64,000 nucleotides of DNA from VRUE01 sp963703335 (GTDB taxonomy: Bacteria; Actinomycetota; Thermoleophilia; Solirubrobacterales; 70-9): the NCBI GenBank assembly GCA_963703335.1, contig OY969812.1, positions 2,418,001 through 2,482,000 of the forward strand, read 5' to 3'. The notes under the pieces were generated by a model. That model saw nothing but the letters and a program-made list of their open reading frames with translations, made no database searches and had not been told where the DNA came from. Positions 39,292 to 45,944 of this stretch are shown here, one piece after another. Each line of letters starts with the position of its first letter. The stretch's first letter is position 1. The translations under genes were made by a program, and so were the position numbers.

Positions 39292-39747
39292 ATGGCCCTC
39301 TGCTTTGTAGACCCAGCCGACGCGATCCGGGCGATCTCGGACTCGATCGGCCGCGAGGCGCGCCGCCAGCTCCTCGGCGAGGCGGTGCGCGCCTGGGTCG
39401 ACGAGATCCCCGACGACGAGCTCGAGACCCACTACGCCAAGGCGCTCTCTGAGCTCGACGAGCACGACCTCTCCATGCTCGCCGCCTGGCACGGCTCACT
39501 CGAGGTCGGCCATCCGGTCCCCAATCGCGACTTCCTGATGGGCGCCTTCGGCTCCCTCGGCGAGAACCGCCGTGAGGCGATGAAGCTCGCCGCCGGCTTC
39601 CGCGGCGAGGAGGCCGTCGATGCCGGCGTCACCGAGGAGGACGCCATGGAGCTGGTCCTAGGCCTCCTCTCCCCGCCCCGCCAGATGGAGCTGGCCCTAG
39701 AGGCCGTAGAGCTCTACATCTGGGACCGCGCGGGCTCGGACAACTAG
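39292..39747 (+). CDS. Conserved-looking protein of unknown function
   Basis: 151 residues, mostly predicted alpha-helical, acidic, without membrane segments or signal peptide. A TAAATT box (39277-39282) lies 9 bases before the ATG. It is divergent from addB with about 110 bases between. No family is recognised. A strong hairpin lies 16 bases after its stop. Confidence 0.65.
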   Translation: MALCFVDPADAIRAISDSIGREARRQLLGEAVRAWVDEIPDDELETHYAKALSELDEHDLSMLAAWHGSLEVGHPVPNRDFLMGAFGSLGENRREAMKLAAGFRGEEAVDAGVTEEDAMELVLGLLSPPRQMELALEAVELYIWDRAGSDN

Positions 39748-39762
39748 GTCCTGGGCAACCCA

Positions 39763-39808
39763 CGCATCCGACTTTGACCCCGCTCTGGTGTGGTCAATGT
39801 CGGATGCG
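39763..39808 (+). terminator. Long hairpin
   Basis: A 17-bp inverted repeat with one mismatch and a 12-base loop: CGCATCCGAC-TTTGACC pairs with GGTCAAT-GTCGGATGCG. No T run follows. It most likely ends the 39292 transcript. Confidence 0.65.
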
Positions 39809-39855
39809 CGGCCGCGCGGCCTCACGTTTTCCCCCAAACGAGCGTTGTTCAGGTG

Positions 39856-40719
39856 ATGGATCGCCGCGATCTCACTTTCACTGCCGGACGGGATGAGTGT
39901 GCGGCTTGGCTTTATCCGGCGGCCGAGGTACCAGGGAAGGCACCTATCGTCGTCATGGCGCATGGGCTCTCCGGGACGCGCCGCGATCGTCTGGGCCCGT
40001 TCGCTGAGCGCTTCTCCGCGGCTGGGTTCGTGGCGCTTGTCTTCGACCATCGGGGCTTCGGTGAGAGCGGGGGCGAGCCCGATCTCTTCCATCCCGCACG
40101 GCAGCTGGAGGATTGGCGTGCGGCGCTCGCATTCGCACGTTCGCTGGCCGAGGTCGACACGAGCCACATGGCCACTTTCGGCTCCTCCATGGGAGGCGGC
40201 AATGCCCTCGCAGCGGCTGCCCAGGATCATCGCGTAGCCGCGGCGATCAGCCAGGTTCCTTTTCTCGACATAGTGCGCCAGGCTCACCGCTCCTCACCTC
40301 GCGTGACAGCAAAGATGCTCGCGGCGGCTGTACGGGGTCGCCATCTACCCGCGGTCGGCCAGCCCAACGAGCCGGCCCTGATCAACGCACCCGGCGGCGA
40401 GGAGGGATGGCGGCGCGTGGTCAAGATCGGCGAGGACTCGCGCTGGCGCAACCGTGTCTCCTCCCGCTGGCTGCTCGGTCGCCCCTACAGACCCGCCCGC
40501 CACGCAGCAAAGCTCCACTGCCCCTGGCTCGTCTGCGTCGGCGAGGCCGATCGCGTCGCCAAGCCCGGCCCGGCAATAGCCACCGCCCGCCGCGCCCCAA
40601 AGGGCGAGCTACGGACCTACCCCGGAGTAGACCACTTCGACATCTACGACGGCCCTCAGCACGAGGCTGTCGTCGCCGACCAGCTCGACTTCCTGCGGCG
40701 CCATCTCGACTCAGAGTGA
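39856..40719 (+). CDS. Alpha/beta hydrolase (dienelactone-hydrolase/acetyl-esterase-like)
   Basis: About 287 residues from ATG 39856 (GTG 39853 also possible; an earlier in-frame start at 39790 lies within the hairpin). The oxyanion strand VMAHGLSGTRRD, the nucleophile elbow GSSMGGG and the C-terminal GVDHFDIYDG with the catalytic His are visible; the acid is probably the Asp in GEADRVAKPG. Soluble. Substrate unknown. Confidence 0.82.
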   Translation: MDRRDLTFTAGRDECAAWLYPAAEVPGKAPIVVMAHGLSGTRRDRLGPFAERFSAAGFVALVFDHRGFGESGGEPDLFHPARQLEDWRAALAFARSLAEVDTSHMATFGSSMGGGNALAAAAQDHRVAAAISQVPFLDIVRQAHRSSPRVTAKMLAAAVRGRHLPAVGQPNEPALINAPGGEEGWRRVVKIGEDSRWRNRVSSRWLLGRPYRPARHAAKLHCPWLVCVGEADRVAKPGPAIATARRAPKGELRTYPGVDHFDIYDGPQHEAVVADQLDFLRRHLDSE

Positions 40720-40732
40720 GCTAAAAGCACCC

Positions 40733-40760
40733 GTCATACGTGCTAGCTTAAACGTATGAC
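40733..40760 (+). promoter_or_regulatory. Toxin-antitoxin operator and promoter
   Basis: GTCATACG (40733-40740) and CGTATGAC (40753-40760) form a perfect 8-bp inverted repeat that brackets TAGCTT (40744-40749), a -10 box 6 bases before the antitoxin ATG. The right half-site overlaps the start codon. This is the layout expected for autoregulation of a leaderless TA operon. Confidence 0.7.
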
Positions 40761-41007
40761 AATGCTCAGCTTTCGTGTTGGCGATGAGGAGGCTGCCGAG
40801 GTTCAGCGTTGGGCCGAGACCCTAGGCCTCGATCGATCCGAGCTTCTACGAGAGGCCCTTCGTCGCCATCTGGTCAAGCTCCGTAGTGAGGTGGATGCCC
40901 AGAACTGGGAGAGAATGCCACCGACCGATGCCGAGCAGTCAGTGGCTCAAATTGCTGACTGGGGACCAGCTGAGGACTGGGCGGACTGGGGCGATGCGAC
41001 GGGGTGA
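40756..41007 (+). CDS. Ribbon-helix-helix antitoxin
   Basis: 83 residues. The N-terminal MLSFRVGDEEAAEVQRWAETL and LDRSELLREALRRHL form a ribbon-helix-helix DNA-binding domain. The acidic, Trp-rich tail (DWGPAEDWADWGDATG) is the likely toxin-binding segment. It overlaps the toxin gene by 14 bases. It should neutralise the MazF-like toxin and bind the operator above. Confidence 0.85.
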   Translation: MTMLSFRVGDEEAAEVQRWAETLGLDRSELLREALRRHLVKLRSEVDAQNWERMPPTDAEQSVAQIADWGPAEDWADWGDATG

Positions 41008-41302
41008 GGTCTGGTTCGCCGCAACTGCCGGTGGCGACCGACCCGTTCTCATCCTGACCAGGGATCCGGTTGCTGACCGAATCCAATCCATCGTGGTGGC
41101 CGTTCTCACCCGGACGCGTCGAGATCTCGTTTCGGAGCTCGTGTTGACGGCCGTTGACGATGGCCTGCCCACCGACTGCGTGGTCAACTTCGACAACGTC
41201 CATACGGTGCCTCGCACAGCCTTCCGTAGGCGCGTTACAACGTTGTCGGAGGCCCGTATGGGGCAGGCCTGCCGGACGCTTCGCGATGCCGTTGGGTGCT
41301 GA
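40994..41302 (+). CDS. MazF/PemK-family mRNA endoribonuclease toxin
   Basis: 102 residues. MRRGEVWFAA and GGDRPVLILTRD at the N-terminus and CVVNFDNVHTVPR are typical of MazF/PemK (CcdB-fold) toxins that cut mRNA at short sites. The ATG lies inside the antitoxin gene, so production is coupled. Cleavage sequence unknown. Confidence 0.88.
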   Translation: MRRGEVWFAATAGGDRPVLILTRDPVADRIQSIVVAVLTRTRRDLVSELVLTAVDDGLPTDCVVNFDNVHTVPRTAFRRRVTTLSEARMGQACRTLRDAVGC

Positions 41303-41314
41303 CGAGCCGGCGAC

Positions 41315-41947
41315 TTAGCTCAGTGCTGCGCGAATCTCGGGAATCGCCTGCTCGTTGTCCTGAAAGTGCACCGCGTGCAGGCCGGCCTTGCGGGCGCCTT
41401 CGCAGTTGACCAGCACGTCGTCGACGAAGAGGCAGGCCTCGGCGGGTTCGCCGATGCGCTCCAGGGTCAGCTCGTAGATCCGCGATTCGGGCTTGCGGCA
41501 GCCGACGAAGCCGGAATCGACGACGGTCTCGAAGATCTCGTCGACCGGCAGCATCGGGCGCCAGAGCGGCTCCCACTCGCGCACGTTGTTGGTCAGCATC
41601 GCCATCCGGTAGCCCTCGGCCTTCAGCTCTGCCATCAGGTTGATCATCGGCTGGTTGATGTCGAGGGCCTCGAAGTAGATCTCGCGGAAGCGGTGCATCT
41701 CGGGCCGGTGGCCGAGCAGGGGCTCGAGACTGTCGGTGAGCTGGTCGAGAAAGGCGACCTCGGTGATCTCCCCCCGCTCCATCTCGAAGAGCGGGTTTTC
41801 GCCGTTGGCGTCGGTCGCGGCCTGCATCGCCTTGCCGAGGGTTTCGGTTGTGATCCCCGTTTTGTCCTGAAAGGCCATGAAGGACTGGATCAACGGCGTG
41901 GTCAGCACACCACCGAAGTCGGAGACGATCGCCTTGATCTCAGCCAT
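41315..41947 (-). CDS. HAD-superfamily hydrolase (HAD-IA)
   Basis: 210 residues from ATG 41947. Motif I is IVSDFGGVL, where the nucleophile Asp is present but the second Asp of DxD is Gly. That variant is typical of the soluble-epoxide-hydrolase-N-domain-like/acyl-CoA-associated group. Motif II is MLTNN, motif III the Lys in CRKPESRIY and motif IV FVDD. Substrate unknown. The start overlaps the end of the 42332 gene by 8 bases, so both are in one minus-strand operon. Confidence 0.85.
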   Translation of the reverse strand: MAEIKAIVSDFGGVLTTPLIQSFMAFQDKTGITTETLGKAMQAATDANGENPLFEMERGEITEVAFLDQLTDSLEPLLGHRPEMHRFREIYFEALDINQPMINLMAELKAEGYRMAMLTNNVREWEPLWRPMLPVDEIFETVVDSGFVGCRKPESRIYELTLERIGEPAEACLFVDDVLVNCEGARKAGLHAVHFQDNEQAIPEIRAALS

Positions 41948-42332
41948 CCTCACGCACCACCTCGTAGTGGCCGAGCCCCTCGCGCCCTTCCAGTGACCAG
42001 CGGAAGAAGGCGATGGTGCCGGTCAAGCCCGGGTGGGCGATGGTGCTGGCGCTGATCAGCGTGCCGGCGCCGCGCAGTGGGGGGGAGCCCCCGTTGTCGA
42101 GCCAGAGCTCAAGCGTCGCCCGGCGCTGCACGCCATCGGGGCCGTACTCGGTGGAGAGCAGCGTCTCGGACACCTCGACCGGGGCACCGTCGGGGCCGCA
42201 GAGCACTGCAGCCACGGTCTCCTCGCCGTGCCCATCGGCTCCCGCCGGACGTGCCGCGCTGAGCGCAAGAAGCCCCCCGTCGGCGAACGCAATGCCGATC
42301 GACCGCCGCACAATCTGGTTCTGAGTATTCAT
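41940..42332 (-). CDS. Small protein of unknown function
   Basis: 130 residues from ATG 42332, chosen because TAGGCT lies 7 bases before it. Beta-rich and soluble: IGIAFADGGLLALSAARPAG, then VQRRATLELWLDNGGSPPLRG. It may be a lipocalin-like or small-molecule-binding fold, but no family is recognised. Translationally coupled to the HAD hydrolase behind it. A farther upstream start would run into the GNAT gene. Confidence 0.6.
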   Translation of the reverse strand: MNTQNQIVRRSIGIAFADGGLLALSAARPAGADGHGEETVAAVLCGPDGAPVEVSETLLSTEYGPDGVQRRATLELWLDNGGSPPLRGAGTLISASTIAHPGLTGTIAFFRWSLEGREGLGHYEVVREDG

Positions 42333-42400
42333 CGGCGAGAGCCTATTGGCGTGAAAAGAAGTCGTGCAGCGCGAGCGAGCTAGATTGTCGCCTCTCTGTG

Positions 42401-42949
42401 ATGAACCCCTGCACCGTTCGCGATGCCGATCCGAGGCGCGACGCCGCCGCCTGTGCGGCGATCTATCTGCCCCATGTGGTGGAGAGTGCAATCTCCTTCG
42501 AGGAATGCGCCCCTACCACGGATGAGGTCGCTGCCCGCATCGAGCGAGTCTCCGCCACCCACCCATGGCTTGTCGCCGAGCGCGGCAAGGAGCTGCTCGG
42601 ATACGCCTACGCCTGTCGGCATCGCGAGCGACCCGCCTATCGCTGGGCAGCGGACGTCTCCGTTTACGTCGGGGAGGGGAGCCGTCGCCAGGGGGTGGGG
42701 AGGATGCTCTACGAGGTTCTCTTCGACCGCCTTCGGTACCAGCGTTTCCGCTTGGCATGTGCCGGGATCACGTTGCCGAACGAGGCAAGCGTCGCGCTTC
42801 ACGAGCGCTTGGGCTTCGTGCCCGTTGGGGTCTTCCGTCGCGTCGGCTGGAAGGCGGGTGCCTGGCGCGACGTCGGTTGGTGGCAGCTGGGGCTGTGCCC
42901 GGAGGGCGACGAGCCTCCCGCGGAGCCGCTGACGCCGGGTTCGCCGTAG
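42401..42949 (+). CDS. GNAT acetyltransferase, phosphinothricin/methionine-sulfoximine type
   Basis: 182 residues (GTG 42398 adds one). Starts VRDADPRRDAAACAAIYLPHV; the acetyl-CoA loop is EGSRRQGVGRMLYEVL; ends in NEASVALHERLGFVPVGVFRRVGWKAGAWRDVGWWQ, the pattern of Pat/Bar/MddA enzymes that N-acetylate phosphinothricin or methionine sulfoximine. The real substrate may be another amine. TAGATT at 42381-42386 is a candidate -10. Divergent from the 42332 gene. Confidence 0.85.
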   Translation: MNPCTVRDADPRRDAAACAAIYLPHVVESAISFEECAPTTDEVAARIERVSATHPWLVAERGKELLGYAYACRHRERPAYRWAADVSVYVGEGSRRQGVGRMLYEVLFDRLRYQRFRLACAGITLPNEASVALHERLGFVPVGVFRRVGWKAGAWRDVGWWQLGLCPEGDEPPAEPLTPGSP

Positions 42950-42969
42950 CGCCCAGCTACCATGGCCCA

Positions 42970-43287
42970 ATGAGCGAGAACGAGACAGCGGTACTCACCG
43001 AAGACGACGTACTCGAGGCGCTCGAGGAAGTAATCGATCCCGAGCTAGGCCTCGACTTCGTCTCTCTGGGCCTCGTCTACGACGTCGAGATCGAGAAAGA
43101 CGAAGTCTTCGTCACCTTCACCCTCACCACCCCAGCCTGCCCAATCGGCCCCCAGGTCTCCGAGCAGATGAAGGAGTTCGTCGGCGACCTCCCCGGCGTC
43201 ACCGCCGTCCACCCCAAGATGGTCTTCGACCCAGCCTGGTCCCCAGAGATGATGACCGAGGACGCCAAGTTCGCGCTTGGGTTCTAG
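42970..43287 (+). CDS. MIP18/DUF59 (SufT-like) Fe-S assembly factor
   Basis: 105 residues. VLEALEEVIDPELGLDFVSLGLVYDVEI and TTPACPIGPQVSEQM (conserved Cys) are the MIP18 motifs. These proteins help mature Fe-S proteins and often sit with suf genes; the sufBD genes are 19 kb away. TACCAT (42958-42963) lies 6 bases before the ATG. The last 50 bases recur at 53337-53386, so this 3' end is the apparent attachment site of a genomic island. The gene remains intact. Confidence 0.88.
   Translation: MSENETAVLTEDDVLEALEEVIDPELGLDFVSLGLVYDVEIEKDEVFVTFTLTTPACPIGPQVSEQMKEFVGDLPGVTAVHPKMVFDPAWSPEMMTEDAKFALGF
43238..43287 (+). repeat. Island direct repeat, left (attL-like)
   Basis: Last 50 bases of the MIP18 gene including its TAG. 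Differs from the right copy at two third-codon positions only (TCC/TCT and GCC/GCT), both synonymous. Confidence 0.85.
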
Positions 43288-43298
43288 GCGGGGTTTGC

Positions 43299-43351
43299 GG
43301 GGTCAGTGGGGGTCATAGGGGGTCAGTTTTGTCCCCACAGCCGTCCCCATG
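43299..43351 (+). repeat. Phased GGGGTCA and GTCCCCA boxes at the left island end
   Basis: GGGGTCA occurs at 43299, 43309 and 43319, exactly 10 bases apart. GTCCCCA follows at 43331 and 43343, 12 bases apart. The second pair recurs with the same spacing at the right end. They look like recombinase or REP-type binding sites. Confidence 0.6.
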
Positions 43352-43393
43352 GCGGCGTAGCGGATGCTGGCGATCTGCAGGGGTTGACCCACC

Positions 43394-43890
43394 GTGGCAT
43401 ATGACCCAACTGGACACCAGAATTCCCGCTGCTACGCGCGAGAGCTGGGTGGCTGCTCAACGACGATTAGCCGAGAGCACTACATCTCAAAATCGGTGCT
43501 TCTGGCGGCAGGGGGAAAGCCGCAGATAGCAGGTCTAAAGTTTCAGGAGCCGGAGACGCTTCAGAGCTTCGGGGTCGAGGGCATGACCGCAAAGATTCTT
43601 TGTGGTCGCCACAACCATGATTTGAGTCCCCTGGATAACGAGGCAGCCCATTTTTTCTCGACGCTGCGGGGCTTTGACCGAGACCTTCGTGACGCGGCCG
43701 AGTCAAAAACGGCGGAGATAGCCGTCGATGGCGCAAAGTTGGAGCGCTGGATGCTCAAGCTGCTCGCAGGTCTCGTTTATGGAAAGTTGATCAATGCGGC
43801 CAACGCTACGCAGAGAAACGCCGTGGCTGCGGATCCTGTTCGGGTTAGAGGAATGGCCTCCCGGCTGGGGCTTCTATTTCGTTGCCTGCG
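43394..43890 (+). pseudogene. HNH-like endonuclease gene, frameshifted and truncated
   Basis: GTG start. CSTTISREHYISKSVLLAAGG and then LCGRHNHDLSPLDNEAA form a zinc-finger HNH-like motif (a His pair with CxRHN). Near 43825-43845 the sensible frame moves: the continuation LRILFGLEEWPPGWGFYF is in another frame. The sequence then runs into a cluster of palindromes at 43899. The gene was probably a DNA endonuclease of the island and is now broken. Confidence 0.65.
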
Positions 43891-43898
43891 GCCGTCAA

Positions 43899-43946
43899 CC
43901 CCTGCGGGGTCGGGCGCTTCGCGCCCTTGACTGCCGCTCTCGCGGC
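43899..43946 (+). repeat. Cluster of three GC-rich palindromes
   Basis: CCCC-tgc-GGGG, GGGCGC-ttc-GCGCCC and GCCGC-tctc-GCGGC follow one another within 48 bases. This resembles a REP/BIME-like extragenic element, here placed at the broken end of the HNH gene. Confidence 0.6.
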
Positions 43947-44005
43947 GCTGGTTTGGCGGGTAGGTCGGGGAGTCGGAATCGCGGCGATTGGTTAGGTTTT
44001 CCGGG

Positions 44006-44248
44006 ATGGACCCGAAGGTCGAGCTTCTCGAAAGGATCAGCGCGGCCCTTACGAGAGGCCAAGGAGGCTTCACCGAGGAGGATCTAGCCCTCGCCTTCGA
44101 GGAGGTTTACGACCTGCTGATCCAAGGCCAGTTCGCGAACCTAGTCATTGAGGGCCAGCTTGATCTCAGGATCAGCGATGGGACGGTGCTCTACTCGGAG
44201 CACAGAATGGACAGGAGCCGGGCGAGGCTCTGTCGCTCGAAATGTTGA
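44006..44248 (+). CDS. Small hypothetical island protein
   Basis: 80 residues. The first 65 residues are acidic and helical (VELLERISAALTRGQGGFTEEDLALAFEEVYDLLIQ) with a short C-terminal beta segment; the last 15 residues are basic (RMDRSRARLCRSKC) and may reflect a frame change. No family recognised. Cytoplasmic. Confidence 0.45.
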   Translation: MDPKVELLERISAALTRGQGGFTEEDLALAFEEVYDLLIQGQFANLVIEGQLDLRISDGTVLYSEHRMDRSRARLCRSKC

Positions 44249-44657
44249 TCGAGAACGTGCGGAGCGCGGAAGGCGAATAGGCCACCTCGGCTATTGCCTG
44301 CCCTGCACCATCCCGCCGGATCAGCCTAAGCCCGACGCTGGCAAGCTGCATGACCAAAGGCTATGAGGGCCGGTCCCGATCTCTTTCGCACCGACGATCA
44401 GAACCGGCCCGAATCGTTTACCGCTGCTTCACGATTTGCAGCAACGGAACGACCGGCGTTACCGGCTTGATCGTCACCTCGAATCACCTCCCTCCCCGCG
44501 TCGTCACCCCGGCTCTGCCGCCGGGACGGGAAGGAGGAGGGTAAAAAATTTCCACCAGTGGAAATTTCATTACGCTCAGTTGGGGCGTTTCCAGCCTCTA
44601 TGCTCAGGCCGCTGACGACTAGCGATAAGGAATCTGACCGGAAGGGAGCGATCAGCG
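44249..44657 (+). promoter_or_regulatory. Non-coding stretch with two inverted repeats
   Basis: No gene is supported here. GGGCCGGT (44367-44374) pairs with ACCGGCCC (44403-44410) across 28 bases, possibly a terminator. AAATTTCCA (44546-44554) and TGGAAATTT (44559-44567) form a perfect 9-bp inverted repeat with a 4-base centre, about 90 bases before the winged-helix gene, and look like its operator. The AT-rich run there could hold its promoter. Confidence 0.5.
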
Positions 44658-45302
44658 GTGACCAACGAGCAAGCAGTCGGGCGGGTGCCTCTCAGGAAAC
44701 GCAAGCGTCGGCCAGAAGATGCGCTACCGCACTCCGTCAACCACTGGATTCGCGTTGAAACGCTGGCGATTCTCAACGAAGGCGAATTCAGCACCGGAGA
44801 GATCGCGCGGATGATCGGAGAGGACGTGAAGAACGTCCGGCCGCACATTCTCGACCTCTACAGATCGGGTTGCATCGAGTTCGCCGGGCACAAGCTGGTC
44901 GGCGGGGGGATGAGGCCGGTTTACCGCGCTTTGGTGCTGCCTGTCGTCTACGACGAGACCTATCGCAAGATGTCCCTAGAAGAGAGGCGCGACCTGAACA
45001 GCGCCGTCGTCCAAGGCATCTTCACGGAGACCATGTCCTCCTACCGCACCGACCACATGAACCAAGACGAGAACCTGTGCTTGCTGTGGGACGCTCTGAA
45101 CCTCGACGCGGAGGGCGGGAAGGAACTACTGGAGCTCCTGACGGCGACATGGGAAGGGGCTCAGGCGATCAGCGGCCGCGCCGCCAATCGACTCGCAAAA
45201 TCGGGGGAAGCCGGAGAGACAACTTTCGTTGGCCTGCTGGGGTTCGATCGCGGGCGATCTGGCCGCCTGGAGAGCGGCTACCACGGAGTGAAGAAAAAAT
45301 GA
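44658..45302 (+). CDS. Winged-helix DNA-binding protein
   Basis: 214 residues, GTG start behind GAAGGGAG (44641-44648). Residues about 25-95 form an ArsR-like winged helix: HSVNHWIRVETLAILNEGEFS, TGEIARMIGEDVKNVRPHILDLYRSGCIEFAG, then a beta wing. The C-terminal part is helical and unassigned. It may control the RHS gene of the island. Its TGA overlaps one arm of an 8-bp inverted repeat (GAGTGGTG at 45301-45308, CACCACTC at 45351-45358), a possible terminator. Confidence 0.7.
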   Translation: MTNEQAVGRVPLRKRKRRPEDALPHSVNHWIRVETLAILNEGEFSTGEIARMIGEDVKNVRPHILDLYRSGCIEFAGHKLVGGGMRPVYRALVLPVVYDETYRKMSLEERRDLNSAVVQGIFTETMSSYRTDHMNQDENLCLLWDALNLDAEGGKELLELLTATWEGAQAISGRAANRLAKSGEAGETTFVGLLGFDRGRSGRLESGYHGVKKK

Positions 45303-45439
45303 GTGGTGGGGAAGTTCCGGTTGTCGCGCCCGTATCTATCTGAAACCTTGCACCACTCAAGAGCAGGACAGCGCTTTCGGAATTCGTCGTTAGCACCGGA
45401 GTGGTTGTGCTCCTTGAGGATTGCCCCGGGCGACTTTAA

Positions 45440-45450
45440 ACCGTAACGGT
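45440..45450 (+). promoter_or_regulatory. Short inverted repeat before the second winged-helix gene
   Basis: ACCGT-A-ACGGT is a perfect 5-bp inverted repeat about 25 bases before the ATG at 45476. Possible operator. The rest of 45303-45475 holds nothing else recognisable. Confidence 0.35.
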
Positions 45451-45475
45451 CGTCCGGGGTCGTATCACCAGTCAT

Positions 45476-45823
45476 ATGCTGAAACGACGACACACTTCCA
45501 TCCAGCAGCAAAGCGCCGCCGCCTCTTTCCCACTCGGGCGGCGACGTATGTCTGCAAGTTGCCCTCCGCTTGAAGGGCAAGAGGACGGAACGGATGGGGC
45601 CGGGCGCTTGCGACTGGAAACCGCCCGGCCCCCGGTCAATGGAACGAAGACGGCAATTATCGCCGTGATGGCAGAGTTTGATCGTCCCGTGACTTCGGCC
45701 GAGCTTTACGCCGTCTTCGACGGCGAGAGGTCGCTCGGTGCCATCGAGTATCACCTGCTCACGCTGGTGAAGGCGAAGGTCGTGGAGGTGGTCTACGGAC
45801 CTGAACTTCATTTCGCCTTGTGA
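45476..45823 (+). CDS. Small winged-helix-like protein
   Basis: 115 residues; the true start may be later. Residues about 55-115 (TKTAIIAVMAEFDRPVTSAELY, then LGAIEYHLLTLVKAKVVEVV) read as a helix-turn-helix with a wing, similar in style to the gene at 44658. The first 50 residues are basic and low-information. Probably a partner regulator. It ends about 120 bases before the RHS gene. Confidence 0.5.
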   Translation: MLKRRHTSIQQQSAAASFPLGRRRMSASCPPLEGQEDGTDGAGRLRLETARPPVNGTKTAIIAVMAEFDRPVTSAELYAVFDGERSLGAIEYHLLTLVKAKVVEVVYGPELHFAL

Positions 45824-45944
45824 GTGGGGGAGAAGTCGGCGAACCATCTTTCAGGGAGCGGTGCCGTTAGCGCTTGCGGATTCAAAGCGCACCGAGCCGT
45901 AGGGCTTGGCAGGGATCAAAGACAACAAAGGGAGGAACGTTTTC

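Noticed and set aside
39790..39855. Upstream start for the alpha/beta hydrolase
   Set aside because: It lies within the strong 39763-39808 hairpin and lacks conserved residues.
45901..45944. TTG start at 45906 for the island RHS gene
   Set aside because: GGAGGA lies between it and GTG 45945, which starts a proper signal peptide.
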